Assembly (NCBI RefSeq): GCF_003385215.1
Contig: NZ_PQHW01000011.1
Coordinates: 1 to 64,000, forward strand
Direction: 5' to 3'
From: Amycolatopsis thermalba
Lineage (GTDB): Bacteria; Actinomycetota; Actinomycetes; Mycobacteriales; Pseudonocardiaceae
Length of the DNA: 64,000 nucleotides
The notes beneath the pieces were generated by a model, which was not told the DNA's origin, did not search any database, and saw only the letters and a program-made list of their open reading frames with translations. Each line of letters opens with the position of its first letter. Position 1 is the stretch's first letter. Made by a program: the position numbers and the translations under genes. Positions 19,222 to 27,388 of the stretch are shown here, piece after piece.

Positions 19222-20889
19222 ATGACCGACGAGTTCGACGTCGTGGTGGCCGGCAGCGGCGCGGCCGGCCTGACCGCCGCCCTCGCGGCCGCCGACGCCG
19301 GCCTGTCCGTGGTGGTGGTCGAGAAGGCGGCCAAGTTCGGGGGATCCACGGCCCGATCGGGTGGCGGGGTGTGGATCCCGGGCAACGAGGCGCTGCGCGC
19401 GGCCGGGGTCGAGGACACGCCGGAAGCGGCGCGGGCCTACCTGGAGGCCATCGTCGGCGACGTGGTGCCCGCCGAGCTGCGGCAGGCGTTCCTCGACCAC
19501 GGCCCCGAGGTGGTGTCGTTCGTGCACCGGGTCACGCCGCTGCGCCTGCAGTGGGTGCCCGGCTACTCCGACTACCACCCCGAGGCGCCCGGCGGCCGGG
19601 CCGGTGGCCGCTCGGTGGAACCCAAGCCGTTCGACGGCAAGCTGCTCGGCGCCGAACTGGCCAACCTCGAACCGCCCTACAGCGGCGCGCCGCTCGGCGT
19701 GCCGATCACCCAGGCGGACTACCGCTGGCTGAGCCTGCTCGCCCGGCACCCGAAGGGGCCGCTGCGGGTCCTGCGCATCGGCGCGCGCTGGCTCGCCGGG
19801 CTGACCCGCGGCAAGCGGCTGCTGTCGATGGGCCAGGCGCTGGCCGCCGGGCTGCGGGCCGGGCTGCTGCGCGCCGGCGTGCCGGTGTGGCTGGAGACTC
19901 CGCTGGTCGACCTGGTCACGGAGGACGACCGGGTCACCGGTGTGGTCGTCCGGCGGGACGGGCGGGAGGAGATCGTGCGGGCGCGCCTGGGGGTGGTGCT
20001 CGCCGCCGGCGGGTTCGAGCACAACGAGGAGATGCGCGCGAAGTACCAGCGCAGCCCGATCGGCACCGAGTGGACCGTGGGCGCGAAGGCCAACACCGGC
20101 GACGGGATCACCGCCGGGCTCAAGCTCGGCGCGTCGGTCGCCCTGATGGACGACGCGTGGTGGGGCCCGACGATCCCGCTGACCGGCGGTCCGTGGTTCG
20201 CCCTCGCCGAGCGTTCGCGGCCCGGCTGCATCCTGGTCAACGCCCGTGGTGAGCGGTTCGTCAACGAGTCGGCGCCCTACGTCGAGGCCGTGCACGCGAT
20301 GTACGGGCCGGGCGACGGGCCCGCCGAGAACATCCCCACCTGGCTGATCTTCGACCAGCGCTACCGCGACCGGTACATGTTCACCGGCGTCGGACCGCGG
20401 CAGAAGCTGCCCGGGCGCTGGTTCCAGGCCGGGATCGTGGCCAAGGCGCCCACCCTGGCGGAGCTGGCCGCCCGCATCGAGGTGCCGACGGCGGCGTTGG
20501 AGGCCACCGTCGAGCGGTTCAACGGTTTCGCCCGGCGCGGTGCCGACGAGGACTTCCACCGCGGGCGCAGCGCCTACGACCACTACTACGGCGACCCCCG
20601 CCACAAGCCGAACCCCAGCCTCGGCCCGCTCGACAAGGCCCCGTTCTACGCGGTCAAGATCGTGCCCGGTGACCTGGGCACGAAGGGCGGGCTGCGCACC
20701 GACACCCACGCCCGCGTGCTGCGCGCGGACGGGTCGGTGATCCCCGGGTTGTACGCGGCCGGGAACACCAGCGCCGCGGTCATGGGACACACCTACGCCG
20801 GGCCCGGCGCCACGATCGGACCGGCCATGGTCTTCGGGTTCCTTGCCTCACGCCACCTGGCCACCCAGAATCGCACTGGAGGTCGATGA
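19222..20889 (+). CDS. kstD: KstD, 3-ketosteroid Delta1-dehydrogenase
   Basis: A 555-residue flavoenzyme. The FAD motif is VVVAGSGAAGLTAALAAADAG (residues 7-27) with GGSTARSGGGVWIPGN following. Active-site signatures of Delta1-KSTD are visible: GYSDYHPEAPGG (Tyr near 119) and PFYAVKIVPGDLGTKGG (Tyr and Gly that bind the 3-keto group), plus a terminal AVMGHTYAGPGATIGPAMVFG. It introduces the C1-C2 double bond into ring A of 3-ketosteroids such as AD. Good ribosome site GCGGAGGTGG. First of five overlapping genes with kshA, an 88-residue gene, kshB and maoC. Confidence 0.96.
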   Translation: MTDEFDVVVAGSGAAGLTAALAAADAGLSVVVVEKAAKFGGSTARSGGGVWIPGNEALRAAGVEDTPEAARAYLEAIVGDVVPAELRQAFLDHGPEVVSFVHRVTPLRLQWVPGYSDYHPEAPGGRAGGRSVEPKPFDGKLLGAELANLEPPYSGAPLGVPITQADYRWLSLLARHPKGPLRVLRIGARWLAGLTRGKRLLSMGQALAAGLRAGLLRAGVPVWLETPLVDLVTEDDRVTGVVVRRDGREEIVRARLGVVLAAGGFEHNEEMRAKYQRSPIGTEWTVGAKANTGDGITAGLKLGASVALMDDAWWGPTIPLTGGPWFALAERSRPGCILVNARGERFVNESAPYVEAVHAMYGPGDGPAENIPTWLIFDQRYRDRYMFTGVGPRQKLPGRWFQAGIVAKAPTLAELAARIEVPTAALEATVERFNGFARRGADEDFHRGRSAYDHYYGDPRHKPNPSLGPLDKAPFYAVKIVPGDLGTKGGLRTDTHARVLRADGSVIPGLYAAGNTSAAVMGHTYAGPGATIGPAMVFGFLASRHLATQNRTGGR

Positions 20890-22022
20890 TGACTGAAGTC
20901 CGCACGATCGACGCGGGTGCGCCGCCGGCGCGGTTCGCCCGCGGCTGGCACTGCCTGGGCCTGGCCGAGATGTTCCGCGACGGGAAACCGCACGCCGTCA
21001 ACGCGTTCGGCACCAAGCTCGTGGTGTTCGCCGGCGAGGACGGCAAGCTCAACGTCCTGGACGCCTACTGCCGCCACATGGGCGGCGACCTGAGCCAGGG
21101 CAGCGTCAAGGGCAACGAGGTCGCCTGCCCGTTCCACGACTGGCGCTGGGGCGGCAACGGCAAGTGCGTGTCGATCCCCTACGCCAAACGGGTTCCGCTG
21201 CGGGCCCGCACCCGGTCGTGGATCACGCTGGAGGAGAACAAGCAGCTGTTCGTGTGGCACGACCCGCAGGGCAACCCGCCGCCGCCGGACGTCGTGATCC
21301 CCCGCATCGACGGCATCTTCAGCGGCGAGTGGAGCAACTGGACCTGGGACTCGGTGCTGATCGAGGGGTCCAACTGCCGCGAGATCATCGACAACATGGT
21401 CGACATGGCCCACTTCTTCTACATCCACTACGCGTTCCCGACCTACTTCAAGAACGTGTTCGAGGGCCACATCGCGACGCAGTACCTCAACACCAAGGGC
21501 CGCCCGGACGTCGGGATGGCGTCCAACTACGGCGGCGAGGACAACCTGCTGCGCTCGGAGGCGTCCTACTTCGGGCCGTCGTACATGATCAACACGCTGC
21601 TGAACACGTACAAGGGCTTCGAGATCGAGAACGTGCTGATCAACTGCCACTACCCGGTGACGCCGACCTCGTTCGTGCTGCAGTGGGGCGTGAGCGTGAA
21701 GAAGCTGCCGGGCGTGTCGGACGAGCAGGCGGACAAGATCGCCGGCAAGTTCGCCAAGAGCATCGGTGTCGGGTTCCGGCAGGACGTGGAGATCTGGAAG
21801 AACAAGACCCGCATCGACAACCCGCTGCTGTGCGAGGAGGACGGCCCGGTCTACCAGCTGCGCCGCTGGTACGAGCAGTTCTACACCGACGTCGAGGACG
21901 TCACCGAGGACATGACGCGGCGGTTCGAGTTCGAGGTGGACACCACCAAGGCCAACGAGGTGTGGGCGCGGGAGGTGGCCGAGAACCTGGCCCGGCAGCA
22001 GGAGGCGGGGGTCGCCGGATGA
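20889..22022 (+). CDS. kshA: KshA, 3-ketosteroid 9alpha-hydroxylase oxygenase
   Basis: A Rieske-type terminal oxygenase of 377 residues (378 if read from the ATG three bases earlier, at 20886). Rieske ligands CRHMGGDLSQG (Cys-x-His, about residues 60-70) and CPFHDW. The mononuclear iron site follows as DNMVDMAHFFYIHYAFP (Asp/His/His). KshA hydroxylates ADD or AD at C9, which with Delta1-desaturation opens ring B spontaneously. The second ATG is favoured by spacing to GGAGGTCG. Its partner reductase kshB is two genes downstream, a tighter arrangement than the separated kshA/kshB of Mycobacterium tuberculosis. Confidence 0.96.
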   Translation: MTEVRTIDAGAPPARFARGWHCLGLAEMFRDGKPHAVNAFGTKLVVFAGEDGKLNVLDAYCRHMGGDLSQGSVKGNEVACPFHDWRWGGNGKCVSIPYAKRVPLRARTRSWITLEENKQLFVWHDPQGNPPPPDVVIPRIDGIFSGEWSNWTWDSVLIEGSNCREIIDNMVDMAHFFYIHYAFPTYFKNVFEGHIATQYLNTKGRPDVGMASNYGGEDNLLRSEASYFGPSYMINTLLNTYKGFEIENVLINCHYPVTPTSFVLQWGVSVKKLPGVSDEQADKIAGKFAKSIGVGFRQDVEIWKNKTRIDNPLLCEEDGPVYQLRRWYEQFYTDVEDVTEDMTRRFEFEVDTTKANEVWAREVAENLARQQEAGVAG

Positions 22023-22285
22023 CCACCGCCGAGCGCACCGAGTTCCTCGCCGGTGGCCTGCGGCCGCACGCGTGCGCGTCGTGCGGCACGCGGGTGCTGG
22101 TGAAGAAGAACAGCGTCAAGCACACCAGCATCCAGTGGACCACCGACGCGGGCAGCTGCCCGGTGTTCGCGCGGGAGGTGGCTGAGGGGCGCACCACCGC
22201 GCTGCTGGACACCTGCCCGAAGCTGGTGGACAGCATCGACGGGGCGGTGCGGGACGGGGAGTTCGGGGTTCTCGATGCCGGATAG
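22019..22285 (+). CDS. Small four-cysteine protein between kshA and kshB (unknown function)
   Basis: An 88-residue protein not matched to any family I know. It has four cysteines in an N-terminal CASCGT pair, then SCPVF and DTCPKL, so a zinc ribbon or small redox site is possible. No transmembrane segment or signal peptide. The ATG at 22019 overlaps the kshA stop (ATGA) and its 3' end overlaps kshB by 11 nt, so it is translationally locked between both subunits of the 9alpha-hydroxylase. An accessory, assembly or electron-transfer role is inferred from context only. Confidence 0.85.
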   Translation: MTTAERTEFLAGGLRPHACASCGTRVLVKKNSVKHTSIQWTTDAGSCPVFAREVAEGRTTALLDTCPKLVDSIDGAVRDGEFGVLDAG

Positions 22286-23288
22286 CTACACGCTGACCGT
22301 CGCCGAGGTGATCGCGGAGACGGCCGAGGCGTCGTCGATCGTGTTCGACGTGCCGGAGGAGCACGCCGCGAAGTTCTCCTACCGGCCCGGGCAGTTCCTG
22401 ACGTTGCGCGCGGGTGAGGCGGCGCGGTGCTATTCGCTGTCCAGCGCGCCGCACGAGGGCGCGCGGCTCAAGGTGACGGTGAAGCGCACCGACGGCGGGT
22501 ACGGGTCGAACTGGTTGTGCGACAACGTCTCCGCCGGGTCCACTGTGGATGTGCTGGCGCCGGCCGGGGTGTTCACGCCCGAATCGCTGGACGCCGACCT
22601 GCTGCTGATGGCCGGGGGCAGTGGCATCACGCCGGTGATGTCGATCCTGAAGTCCGCGCTGGCTTCCGGCGGCGGGCGGATCGTGCTGGTGTACGCCAAC
22701 CGGGACGAGAAGTCGGTGATCTTCGCGTCCGAGCTGGCGGCTCTGGCGCGGGAGCATCCGGAGCGGCTGGTCGTGGTGCACTGGCTGGAGAGCGTGCAGG
22801 GGTTGCCGTCGGTGACGCAGCTGCGCGAGCTGGTCCGGCCCTACGCGGAGTTCGACGCGTTCCTGTGCGGGCCCGAGGCGTTCATGACGGCCGGGAAGCA
22901 GGCGTTGAAGGACCTCGGGATGCCGCGCCAGCGGATCCACCTGGAGCGGTTCGTGTCGCTGGGCGGCAATCCCTTCGAGGACAGAGCCGAGGCAGCCGCA
23001 TCGGAAGAGGCCGGCACGACGGCGTTGCAGGTCGACCTGGACGGCGCGCAGCACTCGTTCTCCTGGCCGCGTCAGGAGAAGCTGCTGGACTTCCTGCTGG
23101 CCCGCGGTCTGGACGCGCCGTACTCGTGCCGCGAGGGCCAGTGCAGCGCGTGCGCGTGCCGGATCGTGTCCGGTGAGGTGAAGATGCTGCACAACGAGGT
23201 CCTGGATTCCGAGGACATCGCCGACGGCATCGTGCTGGCGTGCCAGTCGGTACCGTTGACCGACGAGGTGTCGGTCACCTACGAGTAG
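22275..23288 (+). CDS. kshB: KshB, 3-ketosteroid 9alpha-hydroxylase reductase
   Basis: A 337-residue ferredoxin-NAD reductase of the phenol-hydroxylase type. FAD site RCYSLSSAP (about residues 53-61), NAD site MAGGSGITPVMSIL (about 112-125), LCGPEAFM, and a C-terminal plant-type [2Fe-2S] domain CREGQCSACACRI...LACQS (four cysteines). It passes electrons from NADH to KshA. The ATG at 22275 lies inside the end of the preceding small gene. Full length. Identification is strong because of its position two genes after kshA. Confidence 0.95.
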   Translation: MPDSYTLTVAEVIAETAEASSIVFDVPEEHAAKFSYRPGQFLTLRAGEAARCYSLSSAPHEGARLKVTVKRTDGGYGSNWLCDNVSAGSTVDVLAPAGVFTPESLDADLLLMAGGSGITPVMSILKSALASGGGRIVLVYANRDEKSVIFASELAALAREHPERLVVVHWLESVQGLPSVTQLRELVRPYAEFDAFLCGPEAFMTAGKQALKDLGMPRQRIHLERFVSLGGNPFEDRAEAAASEEAGTTALQVDLDGAQHSFSWPRQEKLLDFLLARGLDAPYSCREGQCSACACRIVSGEVKMLHNEVLDSEDIADGIVLACQSVPLTDEVSVTYE

Positions 23289-23299
23289 GAGTGCCCGCG

Positions 23300-24163
23300 T
23301 TGCCCATCGATCCCGACGTCGCCATCGGTGCCGAGCTCGACGAGCTGACGTTCGCCTGGACGCCGTCCGACGTGCTGCTCTACCACCTGGCGCTGGGCGC
23401 GGGCGCCCGGCCGGCCGATCCGCGGGAGCTGCGCTACACCTACGAGCGGGACCTGCGGGTGCTGCCGACGTTCGCGACGGTGGCGGCGAACCTGCGCATC
23501 TACGAGCCGCCCGCGGTGTCCTTCCCGGGAATCGAGGTCGACCTGGCCAAGGTGGTGCACGGGACGCAGGCGGTGACCGTGCACCGGCCGATCCCGGTCG
23601 AGGGCAAGGCCGTGGCGCGGACGCGGATCGTGGACGTGCTGGACAAGGGCAAGGCGGCGGTGATCGTCAACGAGACGTCGGTGACGTCCACGGACGGTTC
23701 ACCCCTGTGGACGGCCCGGTCGAGCATCTTCGCGCGGGGCGAGGGCGGGTTCGGCGGCTCGCGCGGCTCGTCTTCGCGCGTGGAACTGCCGGAACGGGAG
23801 CCGGACGCGGTGATCGACACGCCGACGCTGCCGCAGCAGGCGCTGATCTACCGGCTGTGTGGTGACCGGAACCCGCTGCACATCGACCCCGAGTTCGCCC
23901 GATCGGCGGGGTTCGAGGCACCGATCCTGCACGGGCTGTGCACGTACGGGATCGTCGCCAAGGCGGTCACGGACGCGCTGCTGGACGCCGACGTCACGCG
24001 GGTGGAGTCGTTCTCGGCGCGGTTCGCGGGAATCGTGCTGCCCGGGGAGACGCTGCGGACGCGAGTCTGGCGCGCGGACGAGGGCCTGGTGCTGACGACG
24101 ACGGCGGTGGAACGCGACGCGCCGGTGCTGGCGGACGCGGTGCTGGCGCCTACAGGCCAGTGA
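23300..24163 (+). CDS. MaoC-family double-hotdog enoyl-CoA hydratase (steroid side chain)
   Basis: A 287-residue two-hotdog protein resembling mycobacterial hydratases such as Rv3389c and Rv3538. The N-terminal half (IDPDVAIGAELDELTFAW...LPTFATVAAN) is the substrate-binding hotdog. The C-terminal half has the MaoC hydratase 2 motif YRLCGDRNPLHIDPEFARSAGF...ILHGLCTYG with catalytic Asp/His. It hydrates 2-enoyl-CoA intermediates of cholesterol side-chain degradation. The TTG at 23300 is chosen: AGGAG at 23287-23291 is at good distance, while the GTG at 23291 overlaps that site. The 3' end overlaps the convergent DUF5134 gene by 14 bp. Confidence 0.88.
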   Translation: MPIDPDVAIGAELDELTFAWTPSDVLLYHLALGAGARPADPRELRYTYERDLRVLPTFATVAANLRIYEPPAVSFPGIEVDLAKVVHGTQAVTVHRPIPVEGKAVARTRIVDVLDKGKAAVIVNETSVTSTDGSPLWTARSSIFARGEGGFGGSRGSSSRVELPEREPDAVIDTPTLPQQALIYRLCGDRNPLHIDPEFARSAGFEAPILHGLCTYGIVAKAVTDALLDADVTRVESFSARFAGIVLPGETLRTRVWRADEGLVLTTTAVERDAPVLADAVLAPTGQ

Positions 24164-24716
24164 CCAGCATGTAGGCCATGCCGGCGCCCATCAGGGCGCG
24201 GCAGACCTGGCGGACCGCGCGGTGGTCGCGCAGGCTCTCGGTGCGGGCCCAGCGCGCGCCGATGATCCCGGCGCGGACGCTGTCGACCGCGAAGTAGGCG
24301 ATCCCGGCCAGGGCGAGCACCGGCCAGGCGAGTTCGCCGGGCATCATGGACATCCAGGGCCCGTCGCCGTGGCCGGGCATCGCGGTGATCATGTACAGCA
24401 TCGCCGCGGCGGAGACCAGGTGGTGCACGGCGCAGCAGCGCCGCCCCCGCAGCGCGGCGACGAAGAACCAGCCCGCCGTGAGGACGAGGATCGCCTGCCA
24501 CCCGGCCGCCGGAATGGGCCCCCCGAGCGGCGAGACCATCGCGAGCATCGCCAGGACCATCAGCAGTTCGGCGAGGTCCTGCTGGCGGGCGTCGGCGCTG
24601 GTGGCGGCCTCCAGGCGCACCAGCCGGACCACGCTGGGCACCGCCAGCATCGCGAACGCCACCGTCAGGCTCCACGCAACCACGGCCGGGATGTGCACGT
24701 CCTCAAGTTCGCCCAT
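24150..24716 (-). CDS. DUF5134-type integral membrane protein
   Basis: A 188-residue hydrophobic protein with about five predicted membrane helices (AVVAWSLTVAFAMLAVPSVV, LAELLMVLAMLAMVSP, WQAILVLTAGWFFVAAL, HHLVSAAAMLYMITAM, WPVLALAGIAYFAV). A Cys/His-rich loop RCCAVHHL and HGDGPWMSMMP resemble metal-binding features of DUF5134 proteins. Function unknown. It converges with the maoC gene and diverges from a short acidic peptide gene at 24872. No evidence that it takes part in steroid metabolism. Confidence 0.8.
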   Translation of the reverse strand: MGELEDVHIPAVVAWSLTVAFAMLAVPSVVRLVRLEAATSADARQQDLAELLMVLAMLAMVSPLGGPIPAAGWQAILVLTAGWFFVAALRGRRCCAVHHLVSAAAMLYMITAMPGHGDGPWMSMMPGELAWPVLALAGIAYFAVDSVRAGIIGARWARTESLRDHRAVRQVCRALMGAGMAYMLVTGL

Positions 24717-24871
24717 GAACGTGTGTGTGCGCTAGAGGTCATCGAGGTGAATTCCACACCGCGAGACGGCGCATCCGGTCCGGCCCCGCCCAGTGGAAAT
24801 CGCCGGTGTTTGGTTGCGTACTGTGATGGGAACCACAGACCGTAGGCGACGTCAGGAAAGGACGAAAGACG

Positions 24872-24982
24872 ATGCCGGCCACCGAACCGATCACCGACAA
24901 CCCCACCATGCTCGACGACGACACCCCGCCCGAGACGGTCCTCGCCGACGACGAGAGTCACCTCATCCGCGGCTACGACTGA
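24872..24982 (+). CDS. Putative 36-residue acidic peptide
   Basis: An open frame of 36 codons with an ATG and AAAGGACG about 9 nt upstream. It is rich in Asp/Glu and Pro through its centre, has a DDES segment and ends SHLIRGYD. Third-position GC is high. No family recognised; it lacks cysteines, so lanthipeptide or thiopeptide identity is unlikely. It could be a leader-peptide-like precursor, a small regulatory protein or a chance frame. It runs towards ltp2, overlapping that gene's stop by 10 bp. Confidence 0.45.
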   Translation: MPATEPITDNPTMLDDDTPPETVLADDESHLIRGYD

Positions 24983-26142
24983 GCCAGCACCAGCCCGCTC
25001 GTCGGCACACCGGTACCGGCCGTCACCAGAACGTGCGACACCGAGGACACCTGGTTGCAGGACGTCCCGCGGATCTGCCGCACACCCTCGGCGATGCCGT
25101 TCATCCCGTGGATGTACGCCTCGCCGAGCTGACCGCCGTGCGGGTTGAGCGGCAGTGAGCCGTCCAGCTCCAGCGCCCCGGACGCGACGAACCCGGGCGC
25201 CTCCCCGCGGCCGCAGAACCCCAGCTCCTCCAGCTGCATCAGCACGTACGGCGTGAAGTGGTCGTACAGCACGGCGACATCCATGTCCGCCGGCCCGGCC
25301 CCGGCCTGCGCCCACAGCTGCCGCGCGACCACCCCCATCTCGGGCAGTCCCGCCAGCTCGTCCCGGTAGTAGCTGGTCATGATGTACTGGTCCGGCCCGC
25401 TGCCCTGCGCCGCCGCGGCGATCACCGCGCACGCGCTGCGCAGGTCCCGGGCCCGCTCGACGCTGGTGATCACCAGCGCGACCCCGCCGTCGGACTCCTG
25501 GCAGCAGTCCAGCAGCCGCAGCGGCTCGGCGATCCACCGCGACGCCTGGTGCTCCGCCAGCGTGATCGGCTTGCCGTGGAACCACGCGTCCGGGTTCGTC
25601 GCCGCGTGCTTGCGGTCCAGCACCGCCACCCGGCCGAAGTCCTCGGTCGACGCGCCGTACTCATGGAGGTACCGCTGAGCCACCATCGCGACGGTGGCCG
25701 CCGGCGTGGCCAGCCCCATCGGGTAGTGGAACGCGTTGTCCACCCCCGACGAGTTCACCTGCCCGGCCGCCGCGGACGACACCTGCCCGAACCGGTGCCC
25801 GGACCGCTCGTTGAACGCCCGGTAGGCCACCACCACGTCGGCCACCCCGGTGGCGACCGCCATCGCCGCCTGCTGCACCGTCGCCGCCGCCGCACCGCCG
25901 CCGTAGTGGACGCGGCTGAAGAACGTCAGCTCCGGGATGCCCAGCTCCCGCGCCACCGCGATCTCGGCGTTGCCGTCCATCGTGAACGACACCAGTCCGT
26001 CCACATCGGACGGGCGCAGCCCGGCGTCGTCCAGTGCCGCCCGCACCGACCCGGCCGCCAGCCGCAGCTCGCTGCGCCCCGAGTCCTTGGAGAACTCCGT
26101 CGCGCCGATCCCGGCGATCGCCGCCTTGCCCGACAGTGTCAT
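24973..26142 (-). CDS. ltp2: Ltp2, thiolase-like steroid C22 aldolase
   Basis: A 389-residue thiolase-superfamily protein (non-decarboxylating lipid-transfer type). Motifs: AAIAGIGATEFSKDSGRSEL at the start, VHYGGGAAAATVQQA, CCQESDGGVALVITS, YDHFTPYVLMQLEELGFC and LPLNPHGGQLGEAYIHG with the late histidine. Ltp2 works with the DUF35 part of ChsH2 in a retro-aldol cleavage that releases propionyl-CoA and androstenedione-type ketone. The ATG at 26142 overlaps the chsH1 stop. Last gene of the fadE28-fadE29-chsH2-chsH1-ltp2 operon. Confidence 0.95.
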   Translation of the reverse strand: MTLSGKAAIAGIGATEFSKDSGRSELRLAAGSVRAALDDAGLRPSDVDGLVSFTMDGNAEIAVARELGIPELTFFSRVHYGGGAAAATVQQAAMAVATGVADVVVAYRAFNERSGHRFGQVSSAAAGQVNSSGVDNAFHYPMGLATPAATVAMVAQRYLHEYGASTEDFGRVAVLDRKHAATNPDAWFHGKPITLAEHQASRWIAEPLRLLDCCQESDGGVALVITSVERARDLRSACAVIAAAAQGSGPDQYIMTSYYRDELAGLPEMGVVARQLWAQAGAGPADMDVAVLYDHFTPYVLMQLEELGFCGRGEAPGFVASGALELDGSLPLNPHGGQLGEAYIHGMNGIAEGVRQIRGTSCNQVSSVSHVLVTAGTGVPTSGLVLAQS

Positions 26143-26525
26143 GCCGCCAGCTCCACGGTCACCGTGCCGCTCACGTGCGACCCCAGTCCACCGGTCCCGG
26201 TCACCTCGACCACCGCGACCCGCCCGTCCACCGACGCGACCCGCCCGGTGAACACCAGCCGGTCCCCGGCGTAGCAGGGCACCCCCAGCTTGATCTTGAT
26301 CGAGCGCACCAGCGCGTCCGGCCCCGCCCAGTCGGTGACGAACCGCTGCACCAGGCCGGTGTCGGTGAGGATGTTGAGGAAGATGTCCTTCGACCCGCGC
26401 GCGACCGCCGCGTCCCGGTCGTGGTGCACGTCCTGGAAGTCCCGCGTGGCCAGGGCCGTGCTGATCACGAACGTCGGCGTGACGTCGAAGGCCAGTTCGG
26501 GCAGCTCGGTTCCGGCGGCGATCAT
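26139..26525 (-). CDS. chsH1: ChsH1, MaoC-like subunit of the side-chain enoyl-CoA hydratase
   Basis: A 128-residue single-hotdog protein with the MaoC-type catalytic region RDFQDVHHDRDAAVARGSKDIFLNI. In Mycobacterium tuberculosis ChsH1 (Rv3541c) forms a heterotetramer with ChsH2 and supplies the active site that hydrates the 3-oxo-4,17-pregnadiene-20-carboxyl-CoA intermediate. Same length, order and 4-nt overlaps on both sides (ATGA with chsH2 and ltp2), so the identification is strong. Confidence 0.94.
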   Translation of the reverse strand: MIAAGTELPELAFDVTPTFVISTALATRDFQDVHHDRDAAVARGSKDIFLNILTDTGLVQRFVTDWAGPDALVRSIKIKLGVPCYAGDRLVFTGRVASVDGRVAVVEVTGTGGLGSHVSGTVTVELAA

Positions 26526-27388
26526 CGCGCCACCCGCCAGGCCGGCAGCGTCAGGTCGTCGTCCACCTTCAGGAACGTCGCGGTCACCGGCAGTCCGATG
26601 TGGACCTCCGCGGGATCCGCGCCGACCAGTTCGCCCAGCATCCGCACGCCCTCCTCCAGCTCGACCAGCGCGATCACGAACGGCAGCTGCTTGCCGGGCA
26701 CGGCCGGCCGGTGGTGCACCACGTAGCTGTAGACGGTGCCGCGCCCGCTCGCCACCAGCCAGTCCGGCTTCGCGTCCAGGTCGCCGTCCGGTGGCATCGG
26801 CCCGGGCGGGTGCCGCAGCACGTCACCCCAGCGCTGGATCCGCAGCTCACCGGCCTTCGTGCCCGCCCAGAAGAACTCGGTGTCCCGGCTGATCACCGGC
26901 CGCAACGCACCCGGTGACGAGGGCGGCGGCGCGAACTTCAGCACCCGGAACAGCATGTCGGCGACCAGCTCGTCGCCGACGTACCAGGACGTGCGGGTGG
27001 TGACGAACCAGCCCTCGCCCAGCGCGGTGCGCTTCGGCCCCACCACCGACTCCAGCGCGGTCGAGGCCGACACGTGCTCGCCGACCCGCAGGTAGCGGTG
27101 GTAGGTCTGCTCGGAGTTCGTCGCGACCACGGACGTGTACCCGGCCTCGTCGAGCACGGCCATCATCGCGCCCAGCGGGTCGTCCGCGGCGCGCTGGCCG
27201 TGCAGGCCGTTCATCGTCCACACCTGGGCCATCGCCGGCGGCGCGATCCCCTCGGCGTACCGGGGGTTGGTGTCGCCGATCGCTTCGACCCAGTTGTTGA
27301 TCATCGCCTGGTTGACCGGATCGCGCGCCAGGCGCCGGGACGACTCGCCCTGGGCGCGGATCCGGGCCGCGGCCTCCTCGACGCTCAT
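26522..27388 (-). CDS. chsH2: ChsH2, MaoC-DUF35 fusion subunit
   Basis: A 288-residue protein. An N-terminal hotdog domain (about 1-150; NNWVEAIGDTNPRYAEGIAPPAM) is followed by a DUF35 OB-fold (about 170-288; GTVYSYVVHHRPAVPG). Two histidines and other polar residues replace the cysteine zinc ribbon seen in some DUF35 members. The MaoC part pairs with ChsH1 for hydration; the DUF35 part is the required partner of Ltp2. The ATG at 27388 overlaps the fadE29 stop. Slightly shorter than the mycobacterial homologue but complete in both domains. Confidence 0.94.
   Translation of the reverse strand: MSVEEAAARIRAQGESSRRLARDPVNQAMINNWVEAIGDTNPRYAEGIAPPAMAQVWTMNGLHGQRAADDPLGAMMAVLDEAGYTSVVATNSEQTYHRYLRVGEHVSASTALESVVGPKRTALGEGWFVTTRTSWYVGDELVADMLFRVLKFAPPPSSPGALRPVISRDTEFFWAGTKAGELRIQRWGDVLRHPPGPMPPDGDLDAKPDWLVASGRGTVYSYVVHHRPAVPGKQLPFVIALVELEEGVRMLGELVGADPAEVHIGLPVTATFLKVDDDLTLPAWRVAR

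Noticed and set aside
24872-24982. Mycofactocin-type precursor peptide
   Set aside because: The C-terminus is RGYD, not the conserved VY-ending core, and no radical SAM partner lies nearby.
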